Notes under the pieces: model-generated | The model's database searches: none | Told to the model about the DNA's origin: nothing | Seen by the model: only the letters and a program-made list of their open reading frames with translations | Shown here: positions 33,873-45,200 of the stretch, piece after piece | How positions within the stretch are numbered: position 1 is the first letter of the stretch | Layout of the letters: every line of letters begins with the position of its first letter | Made by a program: the position numbers and the translations under genes | NCBI GenBank assembly: GCA_004380135.1 | Contig: QXCR01000004.1 | Location: 372,001-436,000 of the forward strand | Reading direction: 5' to 3' | From: Stemphylium vesicarium | Lineage: Eukaryota; Ascomycota; Dothideomycetes; Pleosporales; Pleosporaceae | Length of the DNA stretch: 64,000 bases

Positions 33873-36578
33873 CTACTTCGTACGAAGAGTCACACTGCCC
33901 ATCTCCAATCCCTCTGCACTAGCTTTAACCGTCACCTCCCCAGTCCCCCCTTTCGTACCTTTTACGATCGCCAAAGCGAGCCCATTAAAGGTGTCCCTCT
34001 TCAACTCATGAAACGGGTTGAAATCCGCCTCAAACCCATTGTCCGTCGCAACAATCTGCGCCGGCCCCTCGACTTCAAAGTCCACCGTAACATTCGCATT
34101 GCGCACAAGAAGCCCCTCTGCATCCACAACCTGCAGTGTGACGAAAGAGAGATCCTTCCCATCAGCCGCAAAATCGCTACGATCAGCCTCAAGGCACAAT
34201 GAAGTTGGTGCACCAGTCGTCTTGATCGTTTCCGCCGCCCATTCCTGCCCATCTTTCCACGTCACGACCCGGATTTCACCCGGCTGATACACAACCTCAT
34301 CCCACCGAAACCTATACTCGCTTTCTCCCAAAATCTTCTTCCCTTGACTCACACCATTAACCCACAGCTCCGCCTCCTCCGCATTCGAGAATACATGCAC
34401 AGGCGTCACTATGCCCTCCCTCTCACCCTCCCAATTCCAATGCGCAGGCACGACGTGCGCGACCTTGACATCAGGCCGCCACCTGGCCTGGTACAAGTAA
34501 TACCGATCCTTGTTGAAACCCGCGATATCAATGATACCGAAGTACGAACTGCGCACATCGTAATACGGCGTCGGTTCGCCAAGGTAGTCCCAACCGGACC
34601 AGACGAACTCGCCGGCGACAAACGGGTTTGCGTCTTGCGTGGCGAAGACCTTGTCGGCGCTGGACCCAAAATTCGCGCTGTGCAGTTCGTAGGCCGAGAC
34701 AAAGTACGCAGATGAGTTGCCGCCGCCGTTGGTGTCGTTTACAGGGGCGGAGTTGAGTTCGGTAACGGGGAAGAGGTAGGTTCCTCGCGAACTGAGGGCT
34801 GCTGCTGATTCGCTTTCTGCGATGAATTTGTCCGGGAAGGCGGCGTGGAAGGGCGCGTATTGCGGCGGTGTTCGCGTGCCGTTTGTCCAGGAATACTGTG
34901 GTGTGTCGCGGATTCCTTCGCCCTGGTAGTTTAAGCTGAGGATATCGAAGGCTTCTGGGAAGGTCATGTTGGGTTTCGCTACGTTCATGGATGCTGTGAC
35001 GGGGCGGGTGGGATCTTCGGATTTGACAATGTCGTTGAGGAGACGCCCGATTTCGTAGCCCCGGTTTCCGCAGCACGTTTGTTCGCCTACTTCGTTGCCG
35101 ACGCTCCAGGAGTAGATGGAGGCATGATTGCGGTCGCGGCGTAGGAAGGAGCGGAGATCGGCTTCGTGCCATTCGGGAAAGATAAGATGGAAGTCGTTGT
35201 TTGTCTTGTTTTGCTCCCAGCAGTCGAATATCTCGTCCATGACTACAAAACCCATGCGATCGGTCATCTCGAGAAGCTCCGGCGCTGGAGGGTTGTGAGC
35301 CATGCGGATGGCGTTTACGCCCAGTTCACGGAGAGCTTCCAGCTGTCTCTCTGCTGCGCGGTCATTCCATGCGCTACCTAGAGCACCCAGATCGTGACAA
35401 TGCTGGTTTACTCCTTGGATCCGGACGTGTTTACCGTTGACGGAGAGACCTTTCTCGCCACTGTACGTGAAGGAACGAATGCCGAATGGCGTCTCGTACA
35501 CATCGACTGGATCGTTGCTACCATTGCTCAAGATACGGGTAACAGCAACGTACATGTTCGGCTCTTGGCCAGGTGGTGGGCCCCAAAGCTGGGGATGATC
35601 GATGTCGACAGTGGCATTGACTGATTGCTTGCCTCCAGATAGTATCAAGCTCTTGCTCGAGAACTCTGCCACCTTGTCTCCTACACTCTTTGTATGCGCG
35701 TCGTAGACATGTACGTCGGTAGCGATCTCAACTTCCTGGTTATAGTTGCTCTTTCCTTCTATCTGAACTACAATATCCACTGTCGCAGACTCTGCAAAAA
35801 CGTCTTTAGTAGAAATGTAGGTTCCCCAGTGAGCAACATGTACTGGATGGACTTTGGTCAGCCAGACATTCCTGTATAGACCTGCGCCAGGATACCATCG
35901 TGAAGAGTCTACCGGGTTATCAAGACGAATGGCCAGAAGATTGTCGTCACCTGGCTCGAGATACGGAGTCAGATCGAGGCGGAATGAGTTGTATCCATAT
36001 GGCCAACCACCAACTAAGTGACCATTCAGCCAGACCATGGCGTATGACATGGCGCCATCGATGTCGATGTAGATAGTCTTGTCCACATCTTCAGCGGCCA
36101 TGGAGAGCTTGCGTCGATAGTAGCCAACTCCTTGCGAAGGCAACCGCGCCATACTCCCAGTGATTGGCGTAGGATTTCCAATATAATACGGCCCTTTGAT
36201 GGCCCAGTCATGCGGAAGCGTGACATCTTCCCAAGCACTGTCATCGAACCTATTCTGAACATACGGGATATCAATGACCGGTTCGCTCGAGGGAGTCTCG
36301 TAATGCTTCGAAGTATCGGAGATGAATTGATTGGCGTTTGGGAGAATCCATGGCCTCAGGTAAGTTACATTTCCCTGGGGAGTGTCGGTCCGGTTGTCGT
36401 AAGTGATGCCATCTGGATTCTTCTCGGATCGCCAAAAACGCCATTCTTCATTGATGCTGATTCGTTCACGACCGGATGACGGCGTCTTGTACTGATTGGT
36501 CTTCACAGCGTATGCGTCAGCTATGTTGTGCAGGGACAAAAGTCCCAAGCAGACGATCCGGACCGCCGTGATAGTCAT
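33873..36578 (-). CDS. Secreted GH2 beta-galactosidase, bacterial-type architecture
   Basis: Glycoside hydrolase family 2 enzyme of 901 residues in one exon. After a signal peptide (MTITAVRIVCLGLLSLHNIADA) come the sugar-binding domain (LPHDWAIKGPY; YNSFRLDLTPYLEPGD), the immunoglobulin-like domain and the TIM barrel with RIQGVNQHCHDLGALGSAW and AIRMAHNPPAPELLEMTDRM. The acid/base is E496 in WSVGNEVGE and the nucleophile E657 in AGEFVWSGWDYLG. The C-terminus has a DUF4982-like module and an Ig-like module, the order seen in many Bacteroidetes beta-galactosidases. An in-frame ATG 45 codons upstream (36713) exists, but the TATA box at 36628 lies between the two, so 36578 is preferred. Many N-glycosylation sequons fit secretion. 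Confidence 0.93.
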   Translation of the reverse strand: MTITAVRIVCLGLLSLHNIADAYAVKTNQYKTPSSGRERISINEEWRFWRSEKNPDGITYDNRTDTPQGNVTYLRPWILPNANQFISDTSKHYETPSSEPVIDIPYVQNRFDDSAWEDVTLPHDWAIKGPYYIGNPTPITGSMARLPSQGVGYYRRKLSMAAEDVDKTIYIDIDGAMSYAMVWLNGHLVGGWPYGYNSFRLDLTPYLEPGDDNLLAIRLDNPVDSSRWYPGAGLYRNVWLTKVHPVHVAHWGTYISTKDVFAESATVDIVVQIEGKSNYNQEVEIATDVHVYDAHTKSVGDKVAEFSSKSLILSGGKQSVNATVDIDHPQLWGPPPGQEPNMYVAVTRILSNGSNDPVDVYETPFGIRSFTYSGEKGLSVNGKHVRIQGVNQHCHDLGALGSAWNDRAAERQLEALRELGVNAIRMAHNPPAPELLEMTDRMGFVVMDEIFDCWEQNKTNNDFHLIFPEWHEADLRSFLRRDRNHASIYSWSVGNEVGEQTCCGNRGYEIGRLLNDIVKSEDPTRPVTASMNVAKPNMTFPEAFDILSLNYQGEGIRDTPQYSWTNGTRTPPQYAPFHAAFPDKFIAESESAAALSSRGTYLFPVTELNSAPVNDTNGGGNSSAYFVSAYELHSANFGSSADKVFATQDANPFVAGEFVWSGWDYLGEPTPYYDVRSSYFGIIDIAGFNKDRYYLYQARWRPDVKVAHVVPAHWNWEGEREGIVTPVHVFSNAEEAELWVNGVSQGKKILGESEYRFRWDEVVYQPGEIRVVTWKDGQEWAAETIKTTGAPTSLCLEADRSDFAADGKDLSFVTLQVVDAEGLLVRNANVTVDFEVEGPAQIVATDNGFEADFNPFHELKRDTFNGLALAIVKGTKGGTGEVTVKASAEGLEMGSVTLRTK

Positions 36579-37781
36579 TGCGTGTATCAGGAGTGAGGCT
36601 ATATGCTTATAGTCATCGCTTCGAGCCTTTATAATTTCTCGTAATGGTCCCTTGAATGCAAGATTCCAGAACGGATCTTGCCGTGCTTCCCCGTTTCCGT
36701 AACTTCCCCTCATGATGTCAGGTCAGAACACACCAGAAAGAGTATGAAGCATGCCTAGGATACGCTCTTAGCCTATTGAGCCGCAGACCTACCCCAGAAA
36801 ATCCCCGCAAAACACAGACTGGGAATTCACTGTAGTATTTTCCCTGGTTCGGGAGCATCTTCTCCGCATCGTACATGGCTCTCGCTGTGCAAATAGTCCT
36901 CCAATGATAGGGCTGCCTGGTTTCGTTGTGCGAGGCCATGTACGTTGCGGGCCGACGTAAATCATGTTCAGCCTGGAGTCTGATGTACAATGATACGTAA
37001 TGACAGCTGCAAGTTATGTGATATCGCTGTTGAGTGGCATGTCCTGGGAGTTCGGTTCGGGTGATGTTACCCCGCGGAGGCTTCCCCACTTCAACCCATG
37101 CTATGTGCTAGCTGGATGACATCAAGGAACCAGATATTCCATTCAGTACTCCATAAACCATAGCTGTGGGCATCGAATAGAAGCGAAAAAGAAATAGCCT
37201 CTTTTTGTTGCATGAACACGCAATGAATTTGTTCAGAAGTTCGCAACCATGTGAATCGATAGGGCGGAGCTGGGGACGCGTCCATGGCAATTGGGCGGAA
37301 GAACTCATCTTCGTTTTATTGCTTGAGTGCGCACTGCATACCTATTACTCCCTTGTTCTCCATGTGCGTAACCGGTCTTCTCTTATGGCTGCGTTTGTCG
37401 ATATACCAAGCGTTCTAGTCCTGTTTCCGTCGCCATATCCCTGAACAAACCATCTGTTCGAGAAGGCAGCTCAATCTCCCATTGAGGCTTATGCGGGCGC
37501 GGCCTCGCAGCGTTTCGGAATAGGGTCGTATCGTAGCCACGAATATTTCTAGCTGCATGTCCCGTGGGAACAGGGCATCGGAGACGCATCCCTTGAAGTT
37601 GCTACTCTGCTCGCTTTCAGAATCTTGGCTTTCGTCAACTCGGCTTGCAACGAGATGCAGGTCTATCCGCTGTTCGGAGGTGTGGTGACGATGGAGACGT
37701 TTGCTGTCCAGCTTCAGGGTGCCGCTGCACTCTGCGCGTTGTAGAGATTCGCTGTCTCTCTTGGTGTATAATGTCTCTTCA
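36579..37781. other. Intergenic: GH2 promoter and NNF1 3' flank
   Basis: No gene recognised. The left end is the GH2 promoter with its TATA box; the rest shows only short open frames without features. Confidence 0.45.
36628..36633 (-). promoter_or_regulatory. TATA box of the GH2 gene
   Basis: TATAAA on the minus strand, 50 bp upstream of the ATG at 36578. It decides the start codon, because it falls inside the longer alternative reading frame. Confidence 0.6.
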
Positions 37782-38584
37782 TCAAGTTCGCATCTCCATC
37801 TCCAGGTCTCTAGTCTCCTTGCTTAGGTCCTGCACTTCGTCTTGTGCCATCATCTGCGCGCTGGCATCCAAATCTTGTACGACATTCTCCAAGCCTCTCA
37901 TTAGCGCCTCAATCTCTGCGCGTTGTGCGGTCACGGTAGATAGCAGCTCGGCGTTGGATTGTTGCGTTTCGACGAGTTTCGTGTTCATTTCGGTAGCTTG
38001 TTTCTCAAGAAAGGGCATGAGATGGGCCAGGTGGATTTCGGAAGGCGAGAGGGTATGGGGCCTGTGGGCGCGGGTCAGCATTGAGACTGAGGACATGACT
38101 GGAATGTGTGCTATACTTACGGTATCGGTGTCTCTACAGGTCCCCCGTTTGCGCTCTCTTCGGCGCGTTTCTTCCTGAGCTTTGCATCCTCTATGCATTG
38201 ATCCAGTGAGTTGAGCAGCTTTACCACATTTCTTCTCTCCATGATGTCTTCAAAGTTGGTCTTCCATGTTCGATCGAGCTGGTCCACAATCTGACCCCTC
38301 AGGTTGTCGAGAACCTCTGGACTGTATTGTGCAGCAGTGGGAAAGCATGAGGCAAAGTTCTTGGCCGAGCACTTGTCCAGCGTAGCTTTGGAGGCTTGGT
38401 TGAAGACATTGATCAGACCTTGGGCGCGCGGTCCCGGTGTCTCAGCGATGGGTCGCGCGGGCGTGGGGGACGGCGAGCGAGAGTCGGGTTTCGTAGCGGC
38501 AGGCATCATGCGGGGCTTGCGAAGGTTTTCGATCGGGTTGTCGTGCGCCAAAGTAGTACCGGAATGTAAATGTGCTGACCGCAT
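37782..38584 (-). CDS. NNF1: Kinetochore MIS12/MIND complex subunit Nnf1
   Basis: Subunit of the Mis12/MIND complex that links centromeric chromatin to microtubule-binding kinetochore proteins. Exons 38584-38121 and 38061-37782 give 247 residues. The Nnf1 domain (PF03980 type) covers about residues 50-235: RAQGLINVFNQASKATLDKC, FASCFPTA, LRGQIVDQLDRTWKTNFEDI and, after the splice, PPHTLSPSEIHLAHLMPFLE. The last 70 residues are a coiled coil. An alternative start at 38509 (MMPAATK) would drop a 25-residue leader; both lie downstream of an in-frame stop. The Ser/Pro-rich N-terminus is probably disordered. It diverges from the helicase gene. Confidence 0.88.
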
Positions 38585-39199
38585 CGCATTCGACTTATCC
38601 GCTTGCGTTTACTCGAAAACACGCTAACCATGCACGTGACATCGCGATCACAAGCTCATATCCAAACTCTCGCCGAAAATGGCTGTAAAGAGATGCTCAG
38701 CAAGACAAGTCTCTGCAAACGATCTCCGAGGAGTATGAACAGCCGTTCGTGAAATTCATGGACACAGCCATTTTGTAGTCGTCATGCTCTCAATTAATTG
38801 TCCCGTTTCCAGAGTGCGCCGACCAGTGTAAATCTGAACACTGTTTCACTCCACGCATGTCGATCATAAGGCTCTCGCCATGGATTCCAAAGAAAGAAAA
38901 AATGTGAAGCTAGTCAGTCATGATGCTAAAGTGCGTTGACCCGACGCCGAACGGTGCATTCCCCGCATAACCGGTGGGGGAGCGGATGCACGCAGGAACC
39001 CGTGCTAGCGCGAGAGTCACGCGTTGGGGCTAGCCAAAGCCGTCCAAACGACAGGACACCACCTCTGACATCATCGTCGCAATCGCTTGACCTGCGAGCA
39101 AACGGAAGCCCACCAGAATTTTATCTAATTTCTGATGCAAGTAGTTGATGTAAAATCCTCCAATTGTTCCTTTATCATCGTCTGAGTGTTACGACTAAC
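38585..39199. other. Divergent intergenic region between NNF1 and the Pif1-like helicase
   Basis: No gene recognised; expected to hold both promoters. Confidence 0.45.
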
Positions 39200-41954
39200 A
39201 TGAATCGCACAGGGCCACGTCCATATCTGGGTGGCCCCATATCCATCGCTTTGAAACACTTCTTTCCTCTATCGTCCTCCCCCATATACAGAAGCTATCT
39301 GCAATCTTTCTTCAGGAAACGATTATCGAATAGGCCATCAACTGTTGTGGCAGTCATGAATCACCGACAGCCGCCAATGCCTGCCAAAAGGAAGAATCAA
39401 AGGCAGCGCTCTGCACACAACAAGCGGCAGAGGACGGACACGCTCGTAGCACCGCAAGGCACTCAGGATGATTCGTTCGAGATCGGGTCAAGCCCAGCGC
39501 CTGAACCGGCGGCGCAGAGAGTGAGTACACCTCGTTTGCAGCTTCCGGTAAAGGAATGGGGACTGCGTGTCCAGCCTCATGCAAAGCCACCTGGGAAGTT
39601 CTGGGCCGTGATTGGACATGTACCAGGCATATACGGAGAACCTTACGGTGATATTCTAGAAGGTCAGCTCAAGGGATGTCCAGGATCGCAGCCAAAACGA
39701 TGCAAGACTGTAGAAGAAGCGTGGGCTTGGCTAGAACAGAACAAGGTTGGCGTCAATGAGGTCCTCAACAGACCAAAAGGCCATACCTATTTGGCTAGTA
39801 TTGGAAAAGCCTCAAACTCTACACCGCAGCGCGGACAATATTCCAGCAGCACCCAAGAAATATCGAACCTCTCTCAACCCCGAGCTGGGCAGACCGCCAC
39901 CACGCCACGTCATGCTTCTTCCTCATTTCCAGGATTACACGCTAGGCATTCAAAGGCCTTGCTGTTGGGCTGCTCTGTATCGTCCGGCAAGGACGATCTA
40001 CCACGGACCACTGAAAACGCTTCACAACACCCATCTGCATCGTCAAGCACTTCCCAGTCGCCCACGCAACACGATACTGCGACCGAAACGGAAATTACAC
40101 TCGATCCTGATCAGCAAACAGTGGTAGAGCGTATCAAAGAAAACCACAACGTGTTCTACACCGGACCTGCTGGTTGCGGAAAGTCTGCCATTCTCAAAGT
40201 GTTCAAAGAACAGTTGGAGGATCAAGGAAAGCAAGTCTTTGTCATTGCGCCCACAAACCTTGCTGCTCTTGCTGTAGGGGGACGCACGACATACACATAT
40301 GCTGGTTGGCCGGTAAACGTTGGGAAATTTTCATTAAAATGGCTCGAAGATAGTTGCGTAGATGACGATGGGATAGACTCAGCGGCAGCGGTTCAGTTCA
40401 AGAATACCGATGTTCTTGTCTTTGACGAGATCAGCATGATAGAAAACAATTTCTTCGAGCGCCTCAGTAGGATCATGAAAGCTGCTAGGAAAAGCAAGGA
40501 GGCGTTTGGCGGCGTGCAAATAATCGTCACTGGGGACGTAAGTTGCCATGAAAACGTTTACTACAACACTAGCTGATGACTATAGTTCTGTCAGCTGCCG
40601 CCGGTCGAACCGTTCAAACATTGTTTCCGCTGCGGAGGAGAACTTGAACGCGACAGGGACTGGAATCCTACCAAGTACACGTGCAACAACAAGTTTTGCG
40701 CTGAGACGGAGTTTCTCGATCGCCACAAGTATGCCTTTCATAGTAAAGCATGGGACGTATGGCCGACTTTACCCCAGCTTGACCGAATACTTCTCTGATG
40801 CCAACAGGAATGCAATTTCAAACACGTCAATCTAACCAAGATCCATCGCCAAGCTGATGAAAAGTTCATCAGCATTCTCCAGAGGATTCGACTTGGTAAG
40901 ACATATCCGTTTTTTGTATTATGAGTTCCGCACCGCACCTACACCGTCCATTTCAAACGAAACGCTAAGGATGTCTAGAGGGTGAAATCACTCCAGAGGA
41001 TCGTAGACTTCTACTCGATCATTATTCTGAAACAACGGATGCGGTTGAGATCTTTCCTAAAAGAGAGAACGTCGGCGAGATCAATAGGCAGAGAATCGAA
41101 CGGCTGCCAGGAGAGAGTATACGTTACAAGTGCAAGGACTACTGGCTGCTAAAGAAACACCACAAAGGCAATCCATCTTTCCAAGGCTTCGGTAGCCGCC
41201 GCCCGTCCGGAGATTTGTGGAAACTTGTGAGTCAATCTGTTTTGCTCGTCAGCATCTGCTGATGGACTGTGCAGGACAAACATCGTTACGAAACGGACTT
41301 GGAGCTCAAGAAGAACATGCGCATTGTCCTACTACACAATCTCGCACCGCAAGCCGGCCTTGTCAATGGATCCCAGGGCAAAATCATTGACTTTGAAGCT
41401 TTCGACGAGACCATACTGCCACGAAAGAGACACGGCTTGGATGGTGCGCACGCGGAGTACGCTGAACACCAGATCGCAGATTTCTGCGATGAGAACGAAG
41501 TGGGCGGACGCAAGTCACCTTGGCCAGTCGTTGCGTTTGACAATGGCGTGATCAAAACACTATATCCTCATTGCTCAGAAACTGAGTACGGGTCCCCAAA
41601 ACCATACAGTCTGCTCTCCCGAACGCAAATCCCGATAATGGCGGGATACGCGATGACAATACACAAAGCACAGGTACATCACAAACACTCTTCGTATACA
41701 TGGACTCTAATCGCTCTATTAGGGGATGTCGCTTGACAAAGTTATAGTCGATTTGAGTAAGGCATTTGACCCAGAACAGCAATACGTTGCTCGTAAGCAC
41801 TTTTCTTGTACTACCCAGAAGAAGCCAAGCGCTAATTACCTTGCTAGTCAGCAGAGCGAGAACCCTAAAAGGTCTCAAAGTCAATGGTCTTCCTCTAAGG
41901 CCCTTGCCTAGGCCTAGTGAGGATGTTCTAAAGTTTCTTGAATCGTTTTCCTAG
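39200..41954 (+). CDS. Pif1-like DNA helicase with N-terminal RNase H1-type hybrid-binding domain
   Basis: ATP-dependent 5'-3' DNA helicase of superfamily 1B. Seven exons (39200-40537, 40586-40756, 40808-40895, 40979-41226, 41275-41673, 41723-41792, 41848-41954) give 806 residues. The N-terminus is basic and presequence-like (SFFRKRLSNRPS). At about residues 132-178 lies KFWAVIGHVPGIYGEPYGDI ... CKTVEEAWAWL, matching the hybrid-binding domain of RNase H1 (Cauli_VI/viroplasmin fold). The helicase core follows: Walker A GPAGCGKSAILK (about 322), Walker B VLVFDEISMIE (about 405), GDFCQLPPVEPF, RTQIPIMAGYAMTIHKAQGM, and VALSRARTLKGL. A CFRCGG...C...C insert follows the CQLPPV motif. Genome maintenance is family knowledge; a role at RNA:DNA hybrids is inference. 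Confidence 0.9.
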
Positions 41955-42289
41955 AGCTTCCTGGACTTGGCAACGTTGTATTTTTTGGGTAATCAGCTCA
42001 TTGCGACGTGCAGTCTCGGTATTGCATAATAGAAGTCATGGGGTAGGAATAGTCTGGAATCATCAGGATCTCATTTGTAATTGTATTCGAACATTGTCAG
42101 CGCAGCCGCGCAGCACGCTACGGATGTTGAGAGCAGGAGCATGTACACTGGGTACATCGCAGCCTACGTTGTCCCCACAGCGGAACACAGAAGTTCTTTC
42201 ATTTGTTGGAACTTACTCTTAGTTTCACACAGTTTCTCCTCACAAATAAATTAGCATACGTATCAACAACTGACCCTTGAATCCAGTTC
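41955..42289. other. Convergent 3' regions of the helicase and coiled-coil genes
   Basis: No gene; AT-richer sequence consistent with 3' UTRs. Confidence 0.5.
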
Positions 42290-45200
42290 CTATGCCGGGA
42301 TAGCTGCAACAGGATCATCCCAGATACTGTCACCCAATAGGTCTGATCCAGCACCAAACATGTCCTCTTTCGCCTGATCCATGTGTTTGCGAAAAGGGTT
42401 ATTGGTTGACTTTGAAACCCAAGAAGCGATCGAGGGCGACTTCACCGGACTCTCATCTCTACTCAGCGAGGGAACGTCACTTCTTTTCACCCCAAATTGC
42501 TGCGACCCTTCAGAGGGGGGAATGCGGAAGTCGTGCACGTTAATACCAATAAACTCGGAGTGAACAGTGGTAGAGGCCGCAGAGCTTCCTCCAGCTTCAG
42601 TGTCGGTGTCGGCATCTTCGCAGGTTGTTCTGTTGTCGCCACCAGAGTACGCGGACGATGCTGTATGGAGTGATGGCGCGTAGGTATCTGGGTACGGAGA
42701 TGATGAGGTTGTCTTGGTGTTTTGATCAGAGTACCATTGGAGCTGTCTGTGCATTCTTCGGTAATTGTTCTCCCTCATCAAGAAGGAGCGTTCAACGAGG
42801 GTTTCGATGTCATGCTGTGAGATATTAGGTTCGGTCTCACGAAAGATCAGGCAGGATACTCACGTAAGTCAGTCTCCCATCTAGAATGTAGACTCCCGTA
42901 TCATTCATCCGGTATTCGAAGCCCAGTTCCGTGAGCGCATACTCCTCAACCAGAGCTTTCTGGATGGTGATGGACTCCTTTGCCGAGGTCGACATCGATG
43001 GGGCAAATTGAGGGCTATAGTCTGGACTGAAGAAATAGGTGTGAATCGGTTGGTTCCCGAGAAAGTACGTTTGGCCTTTTTCTGAGCATTATTAGTGATA
43101 TGGAACGAACATGAAATCAAGGTCTCTTACCAGATATCCGGGTGTATGTTGGCCTCCATCCTGCTTGCCTCATGGTGAGCAGAAGCTCGCTACCCAGGCT
43201 AAGCATTGATGCTTCCCAGAAAATAGTACTCCGCACCGTTTGGTCACCAACACCATCTTGTTCGTATGAAACTAGCTGGCTGACATGGTCCTGAGAAGGA
43301 TCTTCAAAGACGGAATCGATACCCAGTGCAGTGAGGGACCTCTGTAGCTCGGCTATTCTCTTTGAGCCCCGATCAGCCTTCGACGGGAAGACTATTAGCT
43401 GCTGAGATGCTTCGGTCGGGTCAGAGTTATCCGGAGTCCCTAGCGAAGCGCGTGAGGAGTGCAAAGAATGGACTGAGCCGTGAAAGCTGTCGTGACGTGA
43501 GAATCTTGGCGGCCGACGGCGACCGCTTGGTTGTTCTTGACTCAAATCGAACTGTGCAAAGCCACCCTGGAAGTTCCTCAACGACGAAGTAGACGTGAAG
43601 AAAGGAGGAGCACGTTTGTCAGTCGAGTATTCAGTCACATCGACACTGCGGTTTCCCTCGGCGATACGAGTCCGGCGTACTGGGTGCTGGGCGTCTTGTT
43701 CGGACTTCAATTGTTGCTCTCGGAACCCCTGCAGCAAATCCTCATAATGTTGCAATTGCTGCTTATGGTCGCCCTCCATTCTCTTCCTTTCTTCAGCTGC
43801 CCTGTCATCAGCCAATTTTTGGGTTTGTCTTTCTGCCTCTTTTTTCGCATTTTGCAACATAGCCATCTCTTTTTTCACCTGATTCCTCGCTTCTTGTGCT
43901 TGTTTCGAGGCCTTCTCTTCCATCGCAAGTCTTTCTTCTTTCCAAATGGCCTGCATCAGTCTCTGCTCTTGCTTTTGCTCTTCCGCAAGGTATTCCAGCT
44001 GCTTCAACCTCTCATTGTCCTTGTCATGTGCAACTTGCACCAGTTTCATCTGCGCTTGAACGGCCGTATTGGCTCGTTCTCGTTCATTTTGCGCCTCACG
44101 CTCCTGTTGCGCAGTCAACATCTGCACTAGCCTCAAGAAACGCGGGTCGTCGGAATCGAATTGACTCCCTTGGTCACGCTTTTCCAGCAGCTCTTCTATT
44201 GCGGTGACAATGGCCTTTTCTTTAGCCGCTGTTTCAGTTTCCTTGGACTGCTCAGGTGGAGCAACAGAAGGCCGAGATTGAGGAAGAGGACTCATGAAAA
44301 TGGGCTCTGTATAAGCCTGCGGGGGCAATGATGGAGGCGGACTATGTGCATGACAAGGAGTTGCCCCTGGATGTGCATATGCTCGAGAGGGATCAGGCCA
44401 AGAGAATGATGGATTTGATGGATCGTGACGATATGCCTGGAAGTGTGGTCCCCGATAGGGCTCTTGCCATGGCGGCACATATCCAGAATTGATAGACGAG
44501 TGGGTTTGATTCGGAGCAAATGGATTGCAACTTGTCTCGGTATCTTTGGCGGAGTTTCGTCTCGGTATATTGGTGGAAGAACTGGTCCGTCCCCCGTAGA
44601 TAGTAAATGAAGCACCTTTTTCATCGGCATGTCTAGGTCTTGGTTTTTCTGTTTGTCTTTTACGTCTGGAAGTATGGGAATGAGAGCGTTCAGTAGACGA
44701 TGGGTGTGTATCCCATCTTACTTGGTGCTCGTGGGAGGACCGTTTGTCCCTTGGTTCTTGGTGTCGTCTGCCATCAGTAGCACCATGGATTCTAGCGTGG
44801 TCGAGTATCGATGATTCCTCAGACGCATCGTCCCAACAAATGTTATCATATGTTGATTTTCGTTCACTACGCCTGCGGTGGTTCTTCTTGTTGCTGTGGA
44901 AGTTGTACGTAGGCATGCTGACGCTACCTATGGATTCTTCGTCGTCGGATCTCACGGGCTGGTTCTGCTGCTCCCACTGATCGAAAGACAATTCGTCTTC
45001 TTTCTTTGCTTCTTCAATCATCCTCAAGAGGTCTTCCCTCCACTCATCGCCGTCCTGATTGGCAGAGGTAAGGGTAATCTGGTCCGACGACAGCGTTGTC
45101 CACGATGAGAGTAGTCTATCAACTACTAGGCTGGGTTCGGTTTGCTCGCTCCACACGATCATGGCCTTCTCTTCTACATCAGATTGCGACCCGTTGGCCG

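Noticed and set aside
36579..36713. 45-codon N-terminal extension of the GH2 enzyme
   Set aside because: Contains the TATA box and would bury the signal peptide.
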